Both the position numbers and the translations under genes were made by a program. DNA of 64,000 nucleotides from Prorocentrum cordatum (taxonomy: Eukaryota > Sar > Dinophyceae > Prorocentrales > Prorocentraceae), in the NCBI GenBank assembly GCA_963575745.1, contig CAUYUJ010018071.1:253501-317500 (forward strand). The letters run 5' to 3'. Under the pieces are notes generated by a model. That model saw only the letters and a program-made list of their open reading frames with translations. It was not told the DNA's origin and searched no databases. Of the stretch, positions 20,546 to 31,929 are shown one piece after another (the first letter of the stretch is position 1; each line of letters starts with the position of its first letter).

Positions 20546-22925
20546 CCCCCCCCTGTGCCGGCGCGCATTTGGAGTGTCTTGTGTTTTCCTTAGTGCGCAC
20601 ATGGCGCGTCTGCCTCCATGCATTCTTACGCGCGTGCGGCGTGCGTTGACCGCGCGTCCCAGTGCGAAACTTAGAACAATTCTGCGTGCCGATGCGCCGT
20701 GTATTCGCCTGGCTTCTGTCTGTCATGGCCCCTCGAATCGATCGCGCCCCGACATCGCGCGCCAATTGAGGGGCATCGTCGTCGAAAAGATCGTTGGGGG
20801 AATGCTGGTTCGGGAAGTGGCCCCGAGCTTGATAAGGCATGCGCCGGAATCGTTGATAATGGCGATGTTCGAAACCTCGTATGTCAAGGGCTCTGTTAGT
20901 TCGAGGTCCCTTGGAAGCCTCAACTGGGGCTGGGCGCGATGCGCCATCACGTCAGTCTTCTTCTGGCAGATTGTCCGTTCCAGGGAAGGGCGGGAAGCGG
21001 AACAGGCCCGTCTCGTCGCTGGAAAGGTTTTGTCTGAAAGACCAGAATTGGCAGGAGCGAAGGCATAACGTCATGGACTGGTTTCGTATTCAGCTTTGCT
21101 TGGTCAAAATAGTTGCGATAAGACTTGCCCCCGCGGTTGGAGGGGCATGGTTGGAACAGTTGGTCGTCGCGCAGCGGCCGCTGCCGGAACTGGCGCTGGA
21201 GGTCTCAAGATCCGCTGGAATTGCTACCTGGGCGGCAAGGGATGGCCCATGGTCCTGCAAATTGTGGCGAGATTCCGAGCGATTGCAAGGGGGAGTGCGT
21301 CGTCCCGAGGGATCGTCGATATAGGAAGGGGAATGTGGGGCGGGGCGTTCAACGGAGGAGCAAAGGGCGGCAGGGCTGGAAGACGAAGGCGAGACAAAAC
21401 CCCTGGAGGGAAACCGTGCGTAGGGGGATCTCATATTCGGCTCGTCCTAATGACAATGATTTTTTCTTTCAAGCCGGGCGTGAATCAGGACTCGCCCCGC
21501 GCGCCTGCTTGCGCTGTGGAGGGGCGGGGGGGTGGCAGGAAGACGAGCGGAGGAGAGCGCTGAAGTGTACTGGAGGTCTCACCTGCGCAAGAAAACTCGA
21601 ACAAACCTTAAACATGTGTTCTGCCACGAACGATGTGTCCGCTGGGACGTGGAATGGAGACGCGTGTGTCATGTGTTGCAAACCACATCGCACAAAGTGC
21701 AGGACGAGCATTTCCAGCGTCGAAGGCGACTGGCATGTGTGTCCAGCCGCTCGTTGCCAACAACGCCTCATGAAATTTGCTGGATGTATTGGTGATTTCC
21801 GATCTTTAACGTAAGATTCGTGGAAGCACACGCATGAGGTTTCATCCGACGTGCCATGACACCTCTCCGGAAAATGTTGCAATGCTAGGGCTAGATGTTT
21901 GGCCTTATTTCGATGATAAGCAGCAGCATGCATATTATTCTTGGTGCAGTGAATGCCGAGCTCAGGAGCAGTACATATACATCAATTCCCTTCGCCACGA
22001 AACCCTTCTACTGGCCGAGCAGGCACAATAATCTAACGATATCATGTTGTCGCCCCATCACGGGGACCGTGCGCAAAGGCTACGAGATCAGCTGAAAAGT
22101 CGGAGGACAGGTGGCACAAGGCACACATGTCCTCGTCAATACCGCTGTCGTTGCTGCTCTCCTCGATGTTGCTGTCTTCCTTGGTGCCAGTGCTCTCAAC
22201 AACACAACTCGGAATTCAAACAACCAGCTATCTGGACACGGTGACGAAAACGGCCGTAAATTTCATTCTAAGCCGCGGCCAGCAACTGTCAAAAATCTGG
22301 CTTCGAATTTGCGGGAGTTGCCTGAGGCTCACCGGGAACACTTTGCAGCACAACTTTGTGGTTGAGGGTCTGGGGCAAACTGCTGCTCAATCTGCTCGGG
22401 GGCGCAATGCCACTTGCCCACTGGCCCACGAAAACCTGATGAAAGTCCAACAACATAGACTCTATCCGCACGACCCTGGATTCAGCGAGCGAGCCTGGAC
22501 AAAACGAGGGAACGTCAGCATTCATTGCCGAAGCCTGCATATCCTTCTTCAAGTTGAGGTCGTGGGCGCGGTGAACTGCCAGACGCGCAACCGTTCGACG
22601 TTAGCTTTGGGGGGGGCTTGGGGTAAAGGGGAACACAGCGGGACAACGTACAATGCTTCCCGTTGACCAAAACAAAGTCGGAATCGGTTGAGTTGCAAAT
22701 GCAGATGCCGCAACAAAGTCAGTCCCAATTGCATCATTTCCGGCACGCCTTCCCAAAACACGTGGATTCCTCAAACTTCCTACGGCCTGCTCTCATGTGA
22801 TCGGCGGTCCTGGATTGTTGGCCTCCCCAATGCGGAAGCATTTTCGGAGACAACCCATACACCAACCGATAAGACACCCGTCCCGGAGTCGACGCCAAAT
22901 TAATTCGATCCAAAATGGAAGCGTT
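20546..22925. other. Intergenic DNA, no gene recognised
   Basis: Several open frames of 150-230 codons exist (for example 21125-21814 and 22127-22666, plus). They show no conserved domain that I recognise. The 21.1-21.8 kb frame has scattered Cys pairs without regular spacing. The 22.1-22.7 kb frame begins with a hydrophobic Ser/Leu stretch that could imitate a signal peptide. I treat both as unsupported. Confidence 0.45.
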
Positions 22926-23080
22926 CAGGTCAGTCAGTCAATCGAGCCATGCGCCGGAGCGCGTGGGCAAAATGCCAAACAATGCGCCTGATCTCTCTCC
23001 GCTTTGCGGGAACGGCGGGGTGTCAGCGCGATGGTTGATTCAAACTGTTTGTGTCTGGATGGGGAGGGGGACGAGGAAGA
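22926..23080 (-). repeat. Second copy of the segment at 1931-2085
   Basis: GAGCCATGCGCCGGAGCGCG, CTCTCCGCTTTGCGGGA and the GGGGAGGGGGACGAGG tract match 1931-2085 in the same orientation. No LINE ORF2 C-terminus is recognisable next to it, so if it is LINE-derived it is only a 3' remnant. Confidence 0.6.
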
Positions 23081-23538
23081 GAGCTGGTAGCGCGGCAAAA
23101 ACGCAGCATTTGCATTGCAACACGCACAGGGACATCTACACGTCGGCTCTCACCTGCTCGACTTGGACAGGGGAAGGTTTCTGCTTTCGATGCTTTGCCC
23201 TCCGCTGGCAATCCAAAGGCACCGGACAACTGCACTCCGTAACCAGAATGGCTCGAGCCAGAGCCCGTTTGGCTCGAAAGCGCCGTTGTTCTCGAGCCAA
23301 GATCGGTGGCGCAGGCGTCGGTGCGCGTCCTCGTCAGCGCAAGGCGCTGGGGGATCTTGCCGAGCCCCCCCAGGCACGCAGCGCAACTGTCGAGGACTCG
23401 AACCTCTACGAAGGCTCCCGACGCGACAATGAAGATCCTCACGCGTGAGTTCCGCGGTGGACGCAACAAGAATCGAGTGGGACCACGGAGGCTTGCAGAC
23501 AACTTGCCTCCTCCTCCTCCTTCTCCTCCTCCTCCTCC

Positions 23539-23638
23539 NNNNNNNNNNNNNNNNNNNNNNNNNNNNNNNNNNNNNNNNNNNNNNNNNNNNNNNNNNNNNN
23601 NNNNNNNNNNNNNNNNNNNNNNNNNNNNNNNNNNNNNN
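23539..23638. other. Assembly gap (100 N)
   Basis: There are exactly 100 undetermined bases, a conventional scaffold-gap size. It is preceded by a CTC/CCT triplet run that probably caused the break. Linkage across it is by scaffolding only. Confidence 0.98.
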
Positions 23639-25165
23639 CGTAGGAAACCGAAGCAGTAAGTCCTTCGACAGACTGAGATACGTGGCAGAACGTCTTCAAG
23701 CTTTCAGACGCTGCGCGCTCAGCCCAGGACCGCCCAACAGCTGCCCTTCCCCGCAGACCTAGGCCACCGAGCTTCGCGCCTCGCGCCCCACGATGCGCTG
23801 CGCGCGGTTTCCTTCGCGCCCTCGCGAGGTCACCCTGGAGATGGGCCACTCTCACGCAGCCTTGTCTTCATCGGGGGGGCGCAGTGACCGAAACAATGCC
23901 AGAAAATCTGCCTGAGTGTGGTCGAAACCAGTGCCCAGACTTATCCGAAAGCGCCAGAGTGTGACCAATAGCTCTTGGTTCGAAGACAGAAAGATGTTCG
24001 ACGTCGGCCACAAGTTCGGTCACACTACGTCTTCGGCTACAACTTCGGACACGGTTGCAGTCAACGATTTTTGATCGGACACATACCGTTTCGGCTGATG
24101 GGACTGGGTACCATCACAACTCTGCGCCCAGGCCGCAACGCGCGAAGCGCGATTATCTTCGCGCCCCTGGGGGTGGCCTGGCAGATCGATCGCATCGCCA
24201 GTATAGTCCACACAACACCACACGTCATCAGGCCGCACCACGCGATACCGCACGGCGCTACGCAGCACCACAGCGGGTAGAAGGTTCGAAAGATCAAAAA
24301 GCCTGACAGGGCCCTTATAGAGGGCATCGAGACCCGCTACAGCATTCGCTGTCGATGAAGAAGCAAAACAATAACATCAATGATATGCCGTCATGCTACC
24401 TAAGACAGTTGCCATGATAAATTACCTGGTCATCGAGCGTCGGCTGAAGGCGTCGTTGAAAACATTGCGCCAATGATGACAAACCTCGTGATATGTGCCG
24501 GCTTGTCTCAGCACCGACGCCACGCAACACCACTCGTATCGTGAGCGAAGGGCGAAGACAAACACGAGCGAGCGAGTCAAAACCATTGCCTTGTGGATGA
24601 AGAAAGACTGCACGAGTACCGGAGCAACCAGAATGCCCACCCTCATAAGGTTCAGCACCCGGGATAGTACCTCTGGAAGCGGCCCAACATCAGGAACAAA
24701 AGCTAAAAATCACACTGGGAGGAGGAGCAAGAGGAAGAGGAGGGGGAAGGAGAAGGAGGGAGAGGAAGAGGAGAAGGGAGGAGCAAAGAGGTAGAAGGGG
24801 AGGAGGGAGACCCAAGGAGGAAGGAGGAGGGTGACTCCTCAGCGCGCGTCCATTTTCTACTACCAGTGTCGAAAAGAGGAGGGAGGCGCAGGAACGAGGG
24901 AGGCGCGAAAAAGGAGGAGCGAGGGACGAAGAGGGGGGGAACGAGGGGGCAGGGGGAGCTAAGAGGGGAGAGGGCCGACAACTACCACTGCTACCACCAC
25001 TCCTCTTATATCCCTGTCGTCACAACTCTGATAGACACTAGGAGTGTACATGATTCCAGTACGATGAGCCCCAGCGTAGGCAAAGATAGAATATCTCCTA
25101 TGTATCCTCCATGCGGCAAGCAACATCACACACCCCGAAACATCCGTCTGATCCTCCTTCCCCTC
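23639..25165. other. Intergenic DNA, no gene recognised
   Basis: Short ORFs only. A GGA-rich tract lies at 24715-24830, with purine-rich sequence to 24970. No RNA gene was seen. Confidence 0.5.
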
Positions 25166-25236
25166 CCACTCCCCATCAACATTATCATCAACGGCATCAT
25201 CGTCATCATCATCGTCATCACTATCATCATCATCAG

Positions 25237-25304
<68 letters not shown>

Positions 25305-25455
25305 GTATCATCATCATCATCGTCAGCATCACCAGTATCATCATCATCACCATCAGTATCAGGATAACCATCATCATTACCATCAGTATCAGCATCATCA
25401 TCAGCAGCATCACTATTCTCACCAACATCCCCATCATCAAAATCATCATAATCCC
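25166..25455. repeat. (ATC)n microsatellite
   Basis: ATC/CAT triplets are nearly pure at 25230-25320 and interrupted by CAG, CAC and CGT on both sides. The resulting poly-Ile, poly-His and poly-Asp frames are repeat translations, not genes. Confidence 0.95.
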
Positions 25456-25765
25456 CTACTCCTTTCACCTCACCTCTCTCCTCCTCGCCCTGATGTCAAA
25501 GGGCGCGGCAGTATTCCTCGGCGGGTTGCCGTTGGCCGACATAATGTCAGTGCTCGTCGGGGTGTGGCCGCCAAGACATGGACATACAAACGATAAGTGT
25601 TGACTCGACTGCTGAGAGCACACACCTTGGTCAGAGAGTCTGCAGCGTGCATCCTGGAGTCGTCCGAGCCGACCTTCTTTCGAATGTAAATACTGGCCAT
25701 GATGGATCACACCTCGTTTCGAGATTCGGGCCATCGTTGAGCTTGGATGAGCGGCCCGACGGAGG

Positions 25766-25955
25766 AGGAGGAGGAGGAGGAGGAGGAGGAGGAGAAGGGT
25801 GATCGGGCACCTGAGCTTCGTGGGCCACATCGCTCTATCCCTCTCTCTCTCTCTCTTTCTCTCTCCCTCTCTCCCTCTCTCTCTCTCTCTACCTGCCTCC
25901 TCTCTCTCACTTGCTCTTTGTCCCTCTCTGTCTCTATGTATACCTGTCTCTCTGT
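25766..25955. repeat. (GGA)n and (TC)n microsatellites
   Basis: GGA triplets occur at about 25763-25796. A TCTC tract with CCC interruptions runs from about 25836 to 25935. Confidence 0.93.
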
Positions 25956-25964
25956 ATATGTTTA

Positions 25965-27235
25965 TATACAAGCTGCACGTGTGTGCCCAGGCTCGTACAA
26001 AAAAAAACTGAAAGGACGTTTGAAGCAGGAAGACACCATGACGGCGGGATCGGAGATGGAGAAGGGGAAGCTGGGGCGGCGCCGCCAGTGCGTGTCTCCT
26101 CCTGCTCCTCCTCACCCTTCTGGCTCGCCACAATCACACGAACATATAGCACCAGTGATGCAAGATGGGCTGGCGGAGTGAGCGAAGCGATTAACAAGAG
26201 AAGTGTAAGCACGATTTCCGCCAGCCGATTTGTTTCACCAGACAATGTGTGGAGGGAAAGAGAAGGAGGAGAAGAGGAGGATAGCTGCTGTGAGTGAAAT
26301 GCAATAGCGAGGTCGCACTCGAGCGCAAGTGGGGTTGCCACACCTTGCGATGTGTGTACCAGGGCACCCCAGGAAGCCTCAGGAGACCCGACTTGGATAC
26401 CGGAAGAGGCTCCAGGAGGCCCCAGAATTGGGAGTGTTGTGTGGGTGTGTGTGTGTGTGATGTGTGCTCTGTGTTGTGCGCGTTTTCTGTGCGTTGTAGG
26501 TGTTGTGTGTGTGTTATGTTTGTCTAGCGTGTGATGTGCTGGGTGTGATTTGTGTCTCTGTGTGCGCAAATAGTTTTGAGGCCCCACGAGGAGGCCCCAG
26601 GCGGCCTCAGGAGGCCCCAGGACATCCTCCCAAAATCGAGCCCCGACGTACCCTCTGGTACCCCAGACCCCGCCTCGGAGCCTCCTGGGGGCCGCCTGGA
26701 ACCTCCTGGGGCCTCCTGGGGCTTTCTGAACCTTCTGGTACCCCAGACCCCGCCTCGGAGCCTCCTGGGGGTCTCCTGAAACCTCCTGGGGCCTCCTGGG
26801 GCCTCCTGCGGCCTCCTGGAGCCTCTTGGGGCCTCCTGAAGCCTCCTGAGGTCTCCTGGGGCCTCCTGAGGCCGCCTGGGGCCTCCTGGGGCCTCAGAAC
26901 TACATGCACACACAGAGACACAAATCACGCCCAACACATCACACGCTAGACAAACATAACACACACAACACCTACAACGCACAAAAACCACGCACAACAC
27001 AGAGTACATACCACATACACACACAACACTCACAATTCTGGGGCCTCCTGGAGCCTCTTCCGGTATCCAAGTCTGGCCTCCTGAGGCTTCCTGGGGGGCC
27101 CTGGTACACACATCGCAAGGTGTGGCAACCCCACTTGCGCTTGAGTGCGACTTCGCTATTGCATTTCACTTCTGCTTCGAACGCCCCTTCAGTTTTTTGT
27201 ATGAGCCTGGGCACACACGTGCCACTTGTGTATAT
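25965..27235. repeat. Long inverted repeat (about 300-bp main arms) with an insertion in the left arm
   Basis: The left main arm 26293-26605 (starting GTGAAATGCAATAGCGA) is the near-exact reverse complement of 26870-27172. The symmetry continues outward: 25965-26035 (GCACGTGTGTGCCCAGGCTCGTAC ... GAAGCAG) pairs with 27172-27235. In the right arm the two pieces are contiguous. In the left arm they are separated by about 257 bp (26036-26292), so that DNA was inserted, or lost from the other arm, after the inversion formed. The central spacer is GCCTCCTGG minisatellite. A transcript would fold into a long hairpin. Confidence 0.88.
26605..26895. repeat. GCCTCCTGGGG minisatellite
   Basis: Repeats of GGCCTCCTG(G)(GG) occur with a period of mostly 9-12 bp. 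It contains two copies of CTGGTACCCCAGACCCCGCC about 80 bp apart (26657 and 26738). The same minisatellite type recurs throughout 55.7-63.0 kb. Confidence 0.88.
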
Positions 27236-27574
27236 ATATATATACTAGAACCACGCGCGCTTCGCGCGCTTATTTTCTAGTCGCAATCGAGGACCTAGCA
27301 TCGCAAATTGCCGTTCTGTACTGCCAGGTTGACTCGGGAGTTCCCTTAAAGTTGGTCGTGGGACCTGCCGCCATTTGATATGGTAACCCAAATCCGTGTA
27401 AAAGGGTGTTTAAAGGCTTCTACGGCGCGTCGTCTGGGGCTGAAAGAAATCACATGAGAACTGAGGTGCCCGAACCTGGCTCCGCATTGGACGACACCCG
27501 GGGGCTGGGACCTTCCGTGTATTGATATGTACAGACGTATAAACATTCGTAATCTATACGAGTGCATGATTGTC

Positions 27575-27607
<33 letters not shown>

Positions 27608-29030
27608 GTGTCTATAGAATGGCCTTCGGACAATCCCGCCACGGTGCCTGGGCTGGGTGTTCGTTGGTTCCTCGTGGGAAGCCTCTCGAGAACCGCGTCG
27701 AGCGCGGATGTAAAGCCTCTTGGGGGCCGTTTTGGGGCTTCTAAGGGCATCTTTCGGGCCTCTTGGGGGCCTCTGGGGCGAGGGGACCTCTTGGGCTCTT
27801 GGGAACGTCGAGGCGCCTCGTCGGGGCCTCTTTGGGCCTCCTGGGGGCCTGAGGGGGCGGAAGCCTGGAATTGTGTGTTCATGTTCCCCCTCTTGGGGCC
27901 CAGTGGGGCCGCTCTGCGGCCCCTCTTGGTCCGTCTTGGGGGGCCTCTTGGGCCGTTCTGGGGCCCTCCCGAGTCATCTTGGTGCTCCCGAAAAGTCCCT
28001 GACGCCGTCTTAAGAATTTTCGTGGTCTCCTCTTGGGCCGTTTCGGGGCGGTCGTGGGCGCCTCTTCAACCGTGTAGGAGCGTCGGAAGCCCGAAGCGGT
28101 AAGAACGTCAAAATCCTTCAAAACCCTGCCGACAAATTATAATGTTTGCCTCTTGGGGCACTCGTCGGGGTCCTCTTCGAGCCTTCTTGGGCCGTCTGAG
28201 GGGGCCTCTTGGTCCGTTTGAAAAGCTCCTTGAGATATTTGGGGACCCCTGGGGGCCGTCTTCGAGGTGGCTCGGGGCCGTCTTGGGCCGCCGGATCTGC
28301 TACCTGATCGCTTTGGGGGCCGATCTGCGGCCTCCCAACATCGGCCTCCCAACATCGGGCCAGCCCCGAAGCGCCCCTAAAAGGGTCGGCCCCCACCCGG
28401 GCCCTAAAAACGGAGCCGTGGGAAATTTGAAAAAATGCGCCGCCCCAGGGCCGGGGAGCCAGAATGCACGTTTGCCCGTAGGAATTCTATGATTGTGGCT
28501 TCCTGGGGCCCTCCTGGGAGTGCTCCTGGAGGCCTCTTGGGACGCCTCGGAGCCTTCTTGGATCGTCGTGGGGCCATCTTGGGCAGTCTTGGGCGACCCG
28601 GGGCCTTCTTGGGCCGTCTTGGGGTCAACTTGGCCGTCTTAGGCGGCCCTTGGGCCGTCTTGGCGCCCTCTTGGGCTGGCCCGGGGGCTTCTTGGGAACG
28701 TCTTGGGCTGTCTTGGGGCGTCTTGGGAGCCACTTGGACCGTCTTGACAGCCGCGAAAGTTGAAAAGTCGCACATGCTGCAAATGCACGTTCTCCCGAAG
28801 GAATTTGATGATTTGGGCCTCTTGGGTCCCTCTTCGGAATGCTCTGGGAATCCTTCTGGGCCGTATTGGGCAGCTCGGGACCTTCTTACACCGTCTTGGG
28901 GGCCTTTTGGAACCCTCTTGGCTCGTTTTGGCACCCTCTTGGCCTCTCCGGGCCGCCTCGAGAGAGCGAAACGGGGGGGGGATATCAGCGGGCTTCCCCC
29001 GATAGTTGCGGGGTGGGCCGGCCCAGGCCA

Positions 29031-29035
<5 letters not shown>
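27236..29035. other. Intergenic DNA with a hairpin and CTTGGG-type degenerate repeats
   Basis: A hairpin-forming CTAGAAcc...CGCGCGCTTCGCGCGC...TTTTCTAG lies at 27245-27280, next to a (TA)n tract. Another (TA)n lies at about 27580-27607. From 27700 to 28950 the DNA is dominated by degenerate GGCC(G/C)TCTTGGG repeats on the plus strand. No gene was recognised. Confidence 0.6.
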
Positions 29036-29093
<58 letters not shown>

Positions 29094-29105
29094 TGTATGT
29101 GTGTG
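29036..29105. repeat. (TA)n(TGTA)n microsatellite
   Basis: Pure TA from about 29038 to 29066 passes into ATGT tetramers to about 29103. A TA tract also borders the matching arm at 37070, so both outer ends of the large inverted structure abut TA microsatellites. Confidence 0.95.
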
Positions 29106-29107
29106 TA

Positions 29108-29450
29108 TGGCTCCCCCCCAAGATCATACATGTTACCTTGAATCGTATTCACGTTCATCATCTTCTTTTTCATCCTTTCTTTCTCGTCTTCTGTCCTCCC
29201 CCTTCTCCAAACACAATTCCTCCTCCTCCTCCTCCTCCTCTTCCTCCTCCTCGCCCATCCTCCTCCTCCGCATTCTCCTTTCCGTTTCCTCCTCTTTGTA
29301 GTAACACAAAAAACAAGAGTACACAGTGTTTGGCGCCCTCGATGCAAGGAAACGATTTGTATGTTTGGTCTTTCTGTTTTTCCCCAACCATCCTGTGGTG
29401 TTGGGTTGTTGGGTCCTTGTTTTGAAGAGACAGCGCCCCGCGTCCTTCTC
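29108..29450 (+). repeat. Left outer arm of the large inverted structure
   Basis: 29108-29352 (ATCATACATGTTACCTTGAATCG ... GTTTGGCGCCCTCGATGCAA) is the reverse complement of about 36838-37069, apart from CTC-length differences. 29385-29447 (AACCATCCTGTGGTGTTGGG ... GACAGCGCCCCGCG) is the reverse complement of about 36474-36535. The two right-arm blocks lie farther apart because extra modules and a poly(A) tract sit between them. Confidence 0.85.
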
Positions 29451-29544
29451 CTCTCCTCCTCCTCCCCCTCCTCCCTCCTACCCCTCCTCCTCCTCCCACT
29501 CCTCCCTCCTCCCCCTCTTCCCTGCGTTTCACCCACCCATGGCA

Positions 29545-31290
29545 GCGTCTCGTAGCCCCATAGGGAGCTCCACCGGAGGCCCCAGTGGGGGTGCCCGCAT
29601 GCGGTTCCCCCACCCAGGGCAGCGCTTCGTAGCACCATAGAGAGCTCCACCGAAGGCCCCAGTGGGGGTGCCCGCATGCGGTTCCCCCACCCAGGGCAGC
29701 GCTTCGTAGCCCCATAGGGAGCTCCACCGAAGGCCCCAGTGTGCGGTGCCGCATGCGGCGTTCCCCGACCCAGGGCAGCGTTTCTGGGCCCATTAGGGAG
29801 CTCTCACCGAACGGCCCAGTGGGGGTGCCCGCATTTGCGGTTTCCCCACCCAGGGCAGCGTTTCGTGCCCCTCGATCGGGGGAGCTCACCGAAGCCCCAG
29901 TGAGGGTTCCCGCATGCGGTTTCCCCCACCCCAGGGCAGCGTTTCGTAAACTCCATAGGGAGCTCCACCGAAGAACGCGCACCCAGTGGGGGTGCCGCAT
30001 GCGGGTCTCCTTCACCCATGTGCAGCGCTTCGGGGCCCCCATATAGGAGCTCCACCCGAAGGCCCCAACAGTGGGGGTGCCCGCATGCGGTTCCCCTGAC
30101 CAGGGCAGCGCTTTTCGTGGCCCCATAGGGAGCCCCACGAAGGCCCCAGTGGCGGGGGCCCGCATGTGCGTTCCCACCCAGAGCAGGCCATCGTGGCCCC
30201 ATAGGGAGCTACACCGAAGGCCCCGTGGGGTCCGCATGTCCGGTTTCACCCACCCAGGGCAGATTTCGTGGCCCCATAGGGAGCTCCACCGACGGGCCCC
30301 AGTGGGGTGCCGCATGCGATTTCCCCCACCCAGGGCAGCGCTTCGTAGCACCATAGGGAGCTCCATCGAAGGCCCCAGTGGGGGTGCCCGCATGCGGTTC
30401 CCCGACCCAGGGCAGCGCTTCGTAGCACCGTAGGGAGCTCCACCGAAGGCCCCAGTGGGGGTGCCCGCATGCGGTTCCCCCACCCAGGGCAGCGTCTCGT
30501 GGCCCCATAGGGAGCTCCACCGAAGGCCGCAGTGGCGGGGCCCGCATGCGGTTCCATCACCGTGGGCAGCGTTTCGTGGCCCCACAGGGAGCTCCACCGA
30601 GGGCCCCAGTGGGGGTGCCCGCAGGTGGTTCCCCCACCCAGGGCAGCGCTTCGTAGCCACATAGGGAGTTCCACCGACGGCCCCAGTGGGGCTGCCCGCA
30701 TGCGGTTCCCCCACCCAGGGCAGCGTTTCGTGGCCCCATAGGGAGCTCCACCGAAGGCCCCAGTGGGGGTGCCCGCATGCGGTTCCACCACCTAGGGCAG
30801 CGCTTCGTAGCCCCATGGGGAGCTCCACCGAAGGCCCCAGTGGGGGTGCCCGCATGCGGTTCCCCCACCCAGAGCAACGCTTCGTGGCCCCATAGGGAGC
30901 TCCACCGTAGGCCCCAGTGGGGGTGCCCGCATGCGGCTTCCCCACCCAGGGCAGCGCTTTGTAGCCCAATAGGGAGTTCCACCGAAGGCCCCAGTGGGGG
31001 TGTTCGCATGCGTCTCCCCTACACAGGACAGCGCTTCGTGGCCGAGCTCCATCGAAGGCCTCAATCGGGGTGTTCGCACGCGTCTCCCCCACCCATGACA
31101 GCGTTTCGTGGCCCCAAAGGGAGCTCCACCGAAGGCGCCAGAGGCGCAATTCGCATGCGTCTCCCCCACCCATGGCAGCGCTTCGTGGCCCCATAGTGAG
31201 CTCCACCGAAGGCCCCAGTGGGGGTGTCCACATGCGTCCGCGCCACCAATTTCGGCGCACCCCTTACAAGTTTCGTGGCCCCATAGGAGC
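29545..31290 (+). repeat. 77-bp tandem repeat array, direct orientation (about 22 units)
   Basis: The unit contains GCGTTTCGTGGCCCCATAGG, GAGCTCCACCGAAGGCCCC, AGTGGGGGTGCCCGCATGCG and GTTCCCCCACCCAGGGCA, 77 bp in total. Because 77 is not a multiple of 3, several frames stay open; the 696-codon minus-strand frame over this array is a repeat translation. Units at 29720-30300 are the most diverged, with many 1-bp indels. Units after 30300 are more regular. Confidence 0.95.
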
Positions 31291-31319
31291 TTCACCGAAA
31301 CCGGTACCCACAATGCGGT

Positions 31320-31900
31320 ACTCGCAACTGCACATGGTTGGGTCCTTCGCCAGGCAAATTGTTGGTCTAGGATGCAAGGTAACACTGCGTATTCCTGGCT
31401 ATGTTGGTTTTTTGGCTTGGGAAGCTCAAGTTCTCCCCGCGCCCTCCACCCCCGCACCTCCTCCTGTACTTGCCTCCTCCTTGCTGCAAAGCAAGAATAA
31501 CAAGCATACACAGGGTTTGGCGCCCTCGATGCAAGGAAACGCTGTGTATATGGTGTTTCTGGTTTGTTAGTTTAGGATGCAAAGAACATTATGTATAGTT
31601 GGTTATTTGGGTTTGGGTGGGTCTTGGAAGCTCTAGTGCTCCCCGCGCCCCCCCCAGCACCTCCCCCCTTCCTTTCCTCCTCCGTGTTGCAAAACAAGAA
31701 AACCAAGAATACACAGTGCTTGGCGCCCTCGGTGCAAGGAAACGCTGTGTATGTTTGGCTGCTATGTTTGTTTGGGTTTTTGTTGCAAGGAAGCATCGAA
31801 TAGTTTCCCAACCAACCTGTGTTGTTGGGTCCTCGTTTTGAAAAGACAGCGCCCCGCGTTCCTTCCTTCTCCCGCTTCTCCCTCCCCCTCCTCCCTCCTC
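31320..31900 (+). repeat. Two copies of a roughly 200-bp module between the 77-bp arrays
   Basis: Each module starts near GGATGCAAGG (about 31372 and 31574), has a CTTGGGAAGCTC-like stretch, CCCCGCGCCC and a CTC-rich part, and ends with CACAG(G/T)GTTTGGCGCCCTCG and ATGCAAGGAAACGCTGTGTA. Similar modules occur inverted at 36660-36870, and a partial one lies at 29310-29360. No gene was recognised. Confidence 0.7.
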
Positions 31901-31929
31901 ACCCCCATTGGCTTTGCTTACGGCACACC

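Noticed and set aside
22127-22666. 179-codon frame with a hydrophobic N-terminus as a secreted protein
   Set aside because: The hydrophobic start is Ser/Leu low complexity, there is no recognisable domain, and comparable frames occur on both strands in this GC-rich stretch.
25111-25603. Poly-His, poly-Ile and poly-Asp proteins
   Set aside because: They are translations of the (ATC)n microsatellite.
28985-29677. 230-codon minus-strand frame at the left arm
   Set aside because: It runs through TA/TGTA and CTC microsatellites and the first 77-bp units. It has no independent coding evidence.
29170-31260. 696-codon minus-strand frame over the 77-bp array
   Set aside because: It is a translation of a tandem repeat whose 77-bp period rotates the frame. 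Open frames exist on both strands, with no non-repetitive domain except the GGA tract and LINE-like leader at its end.
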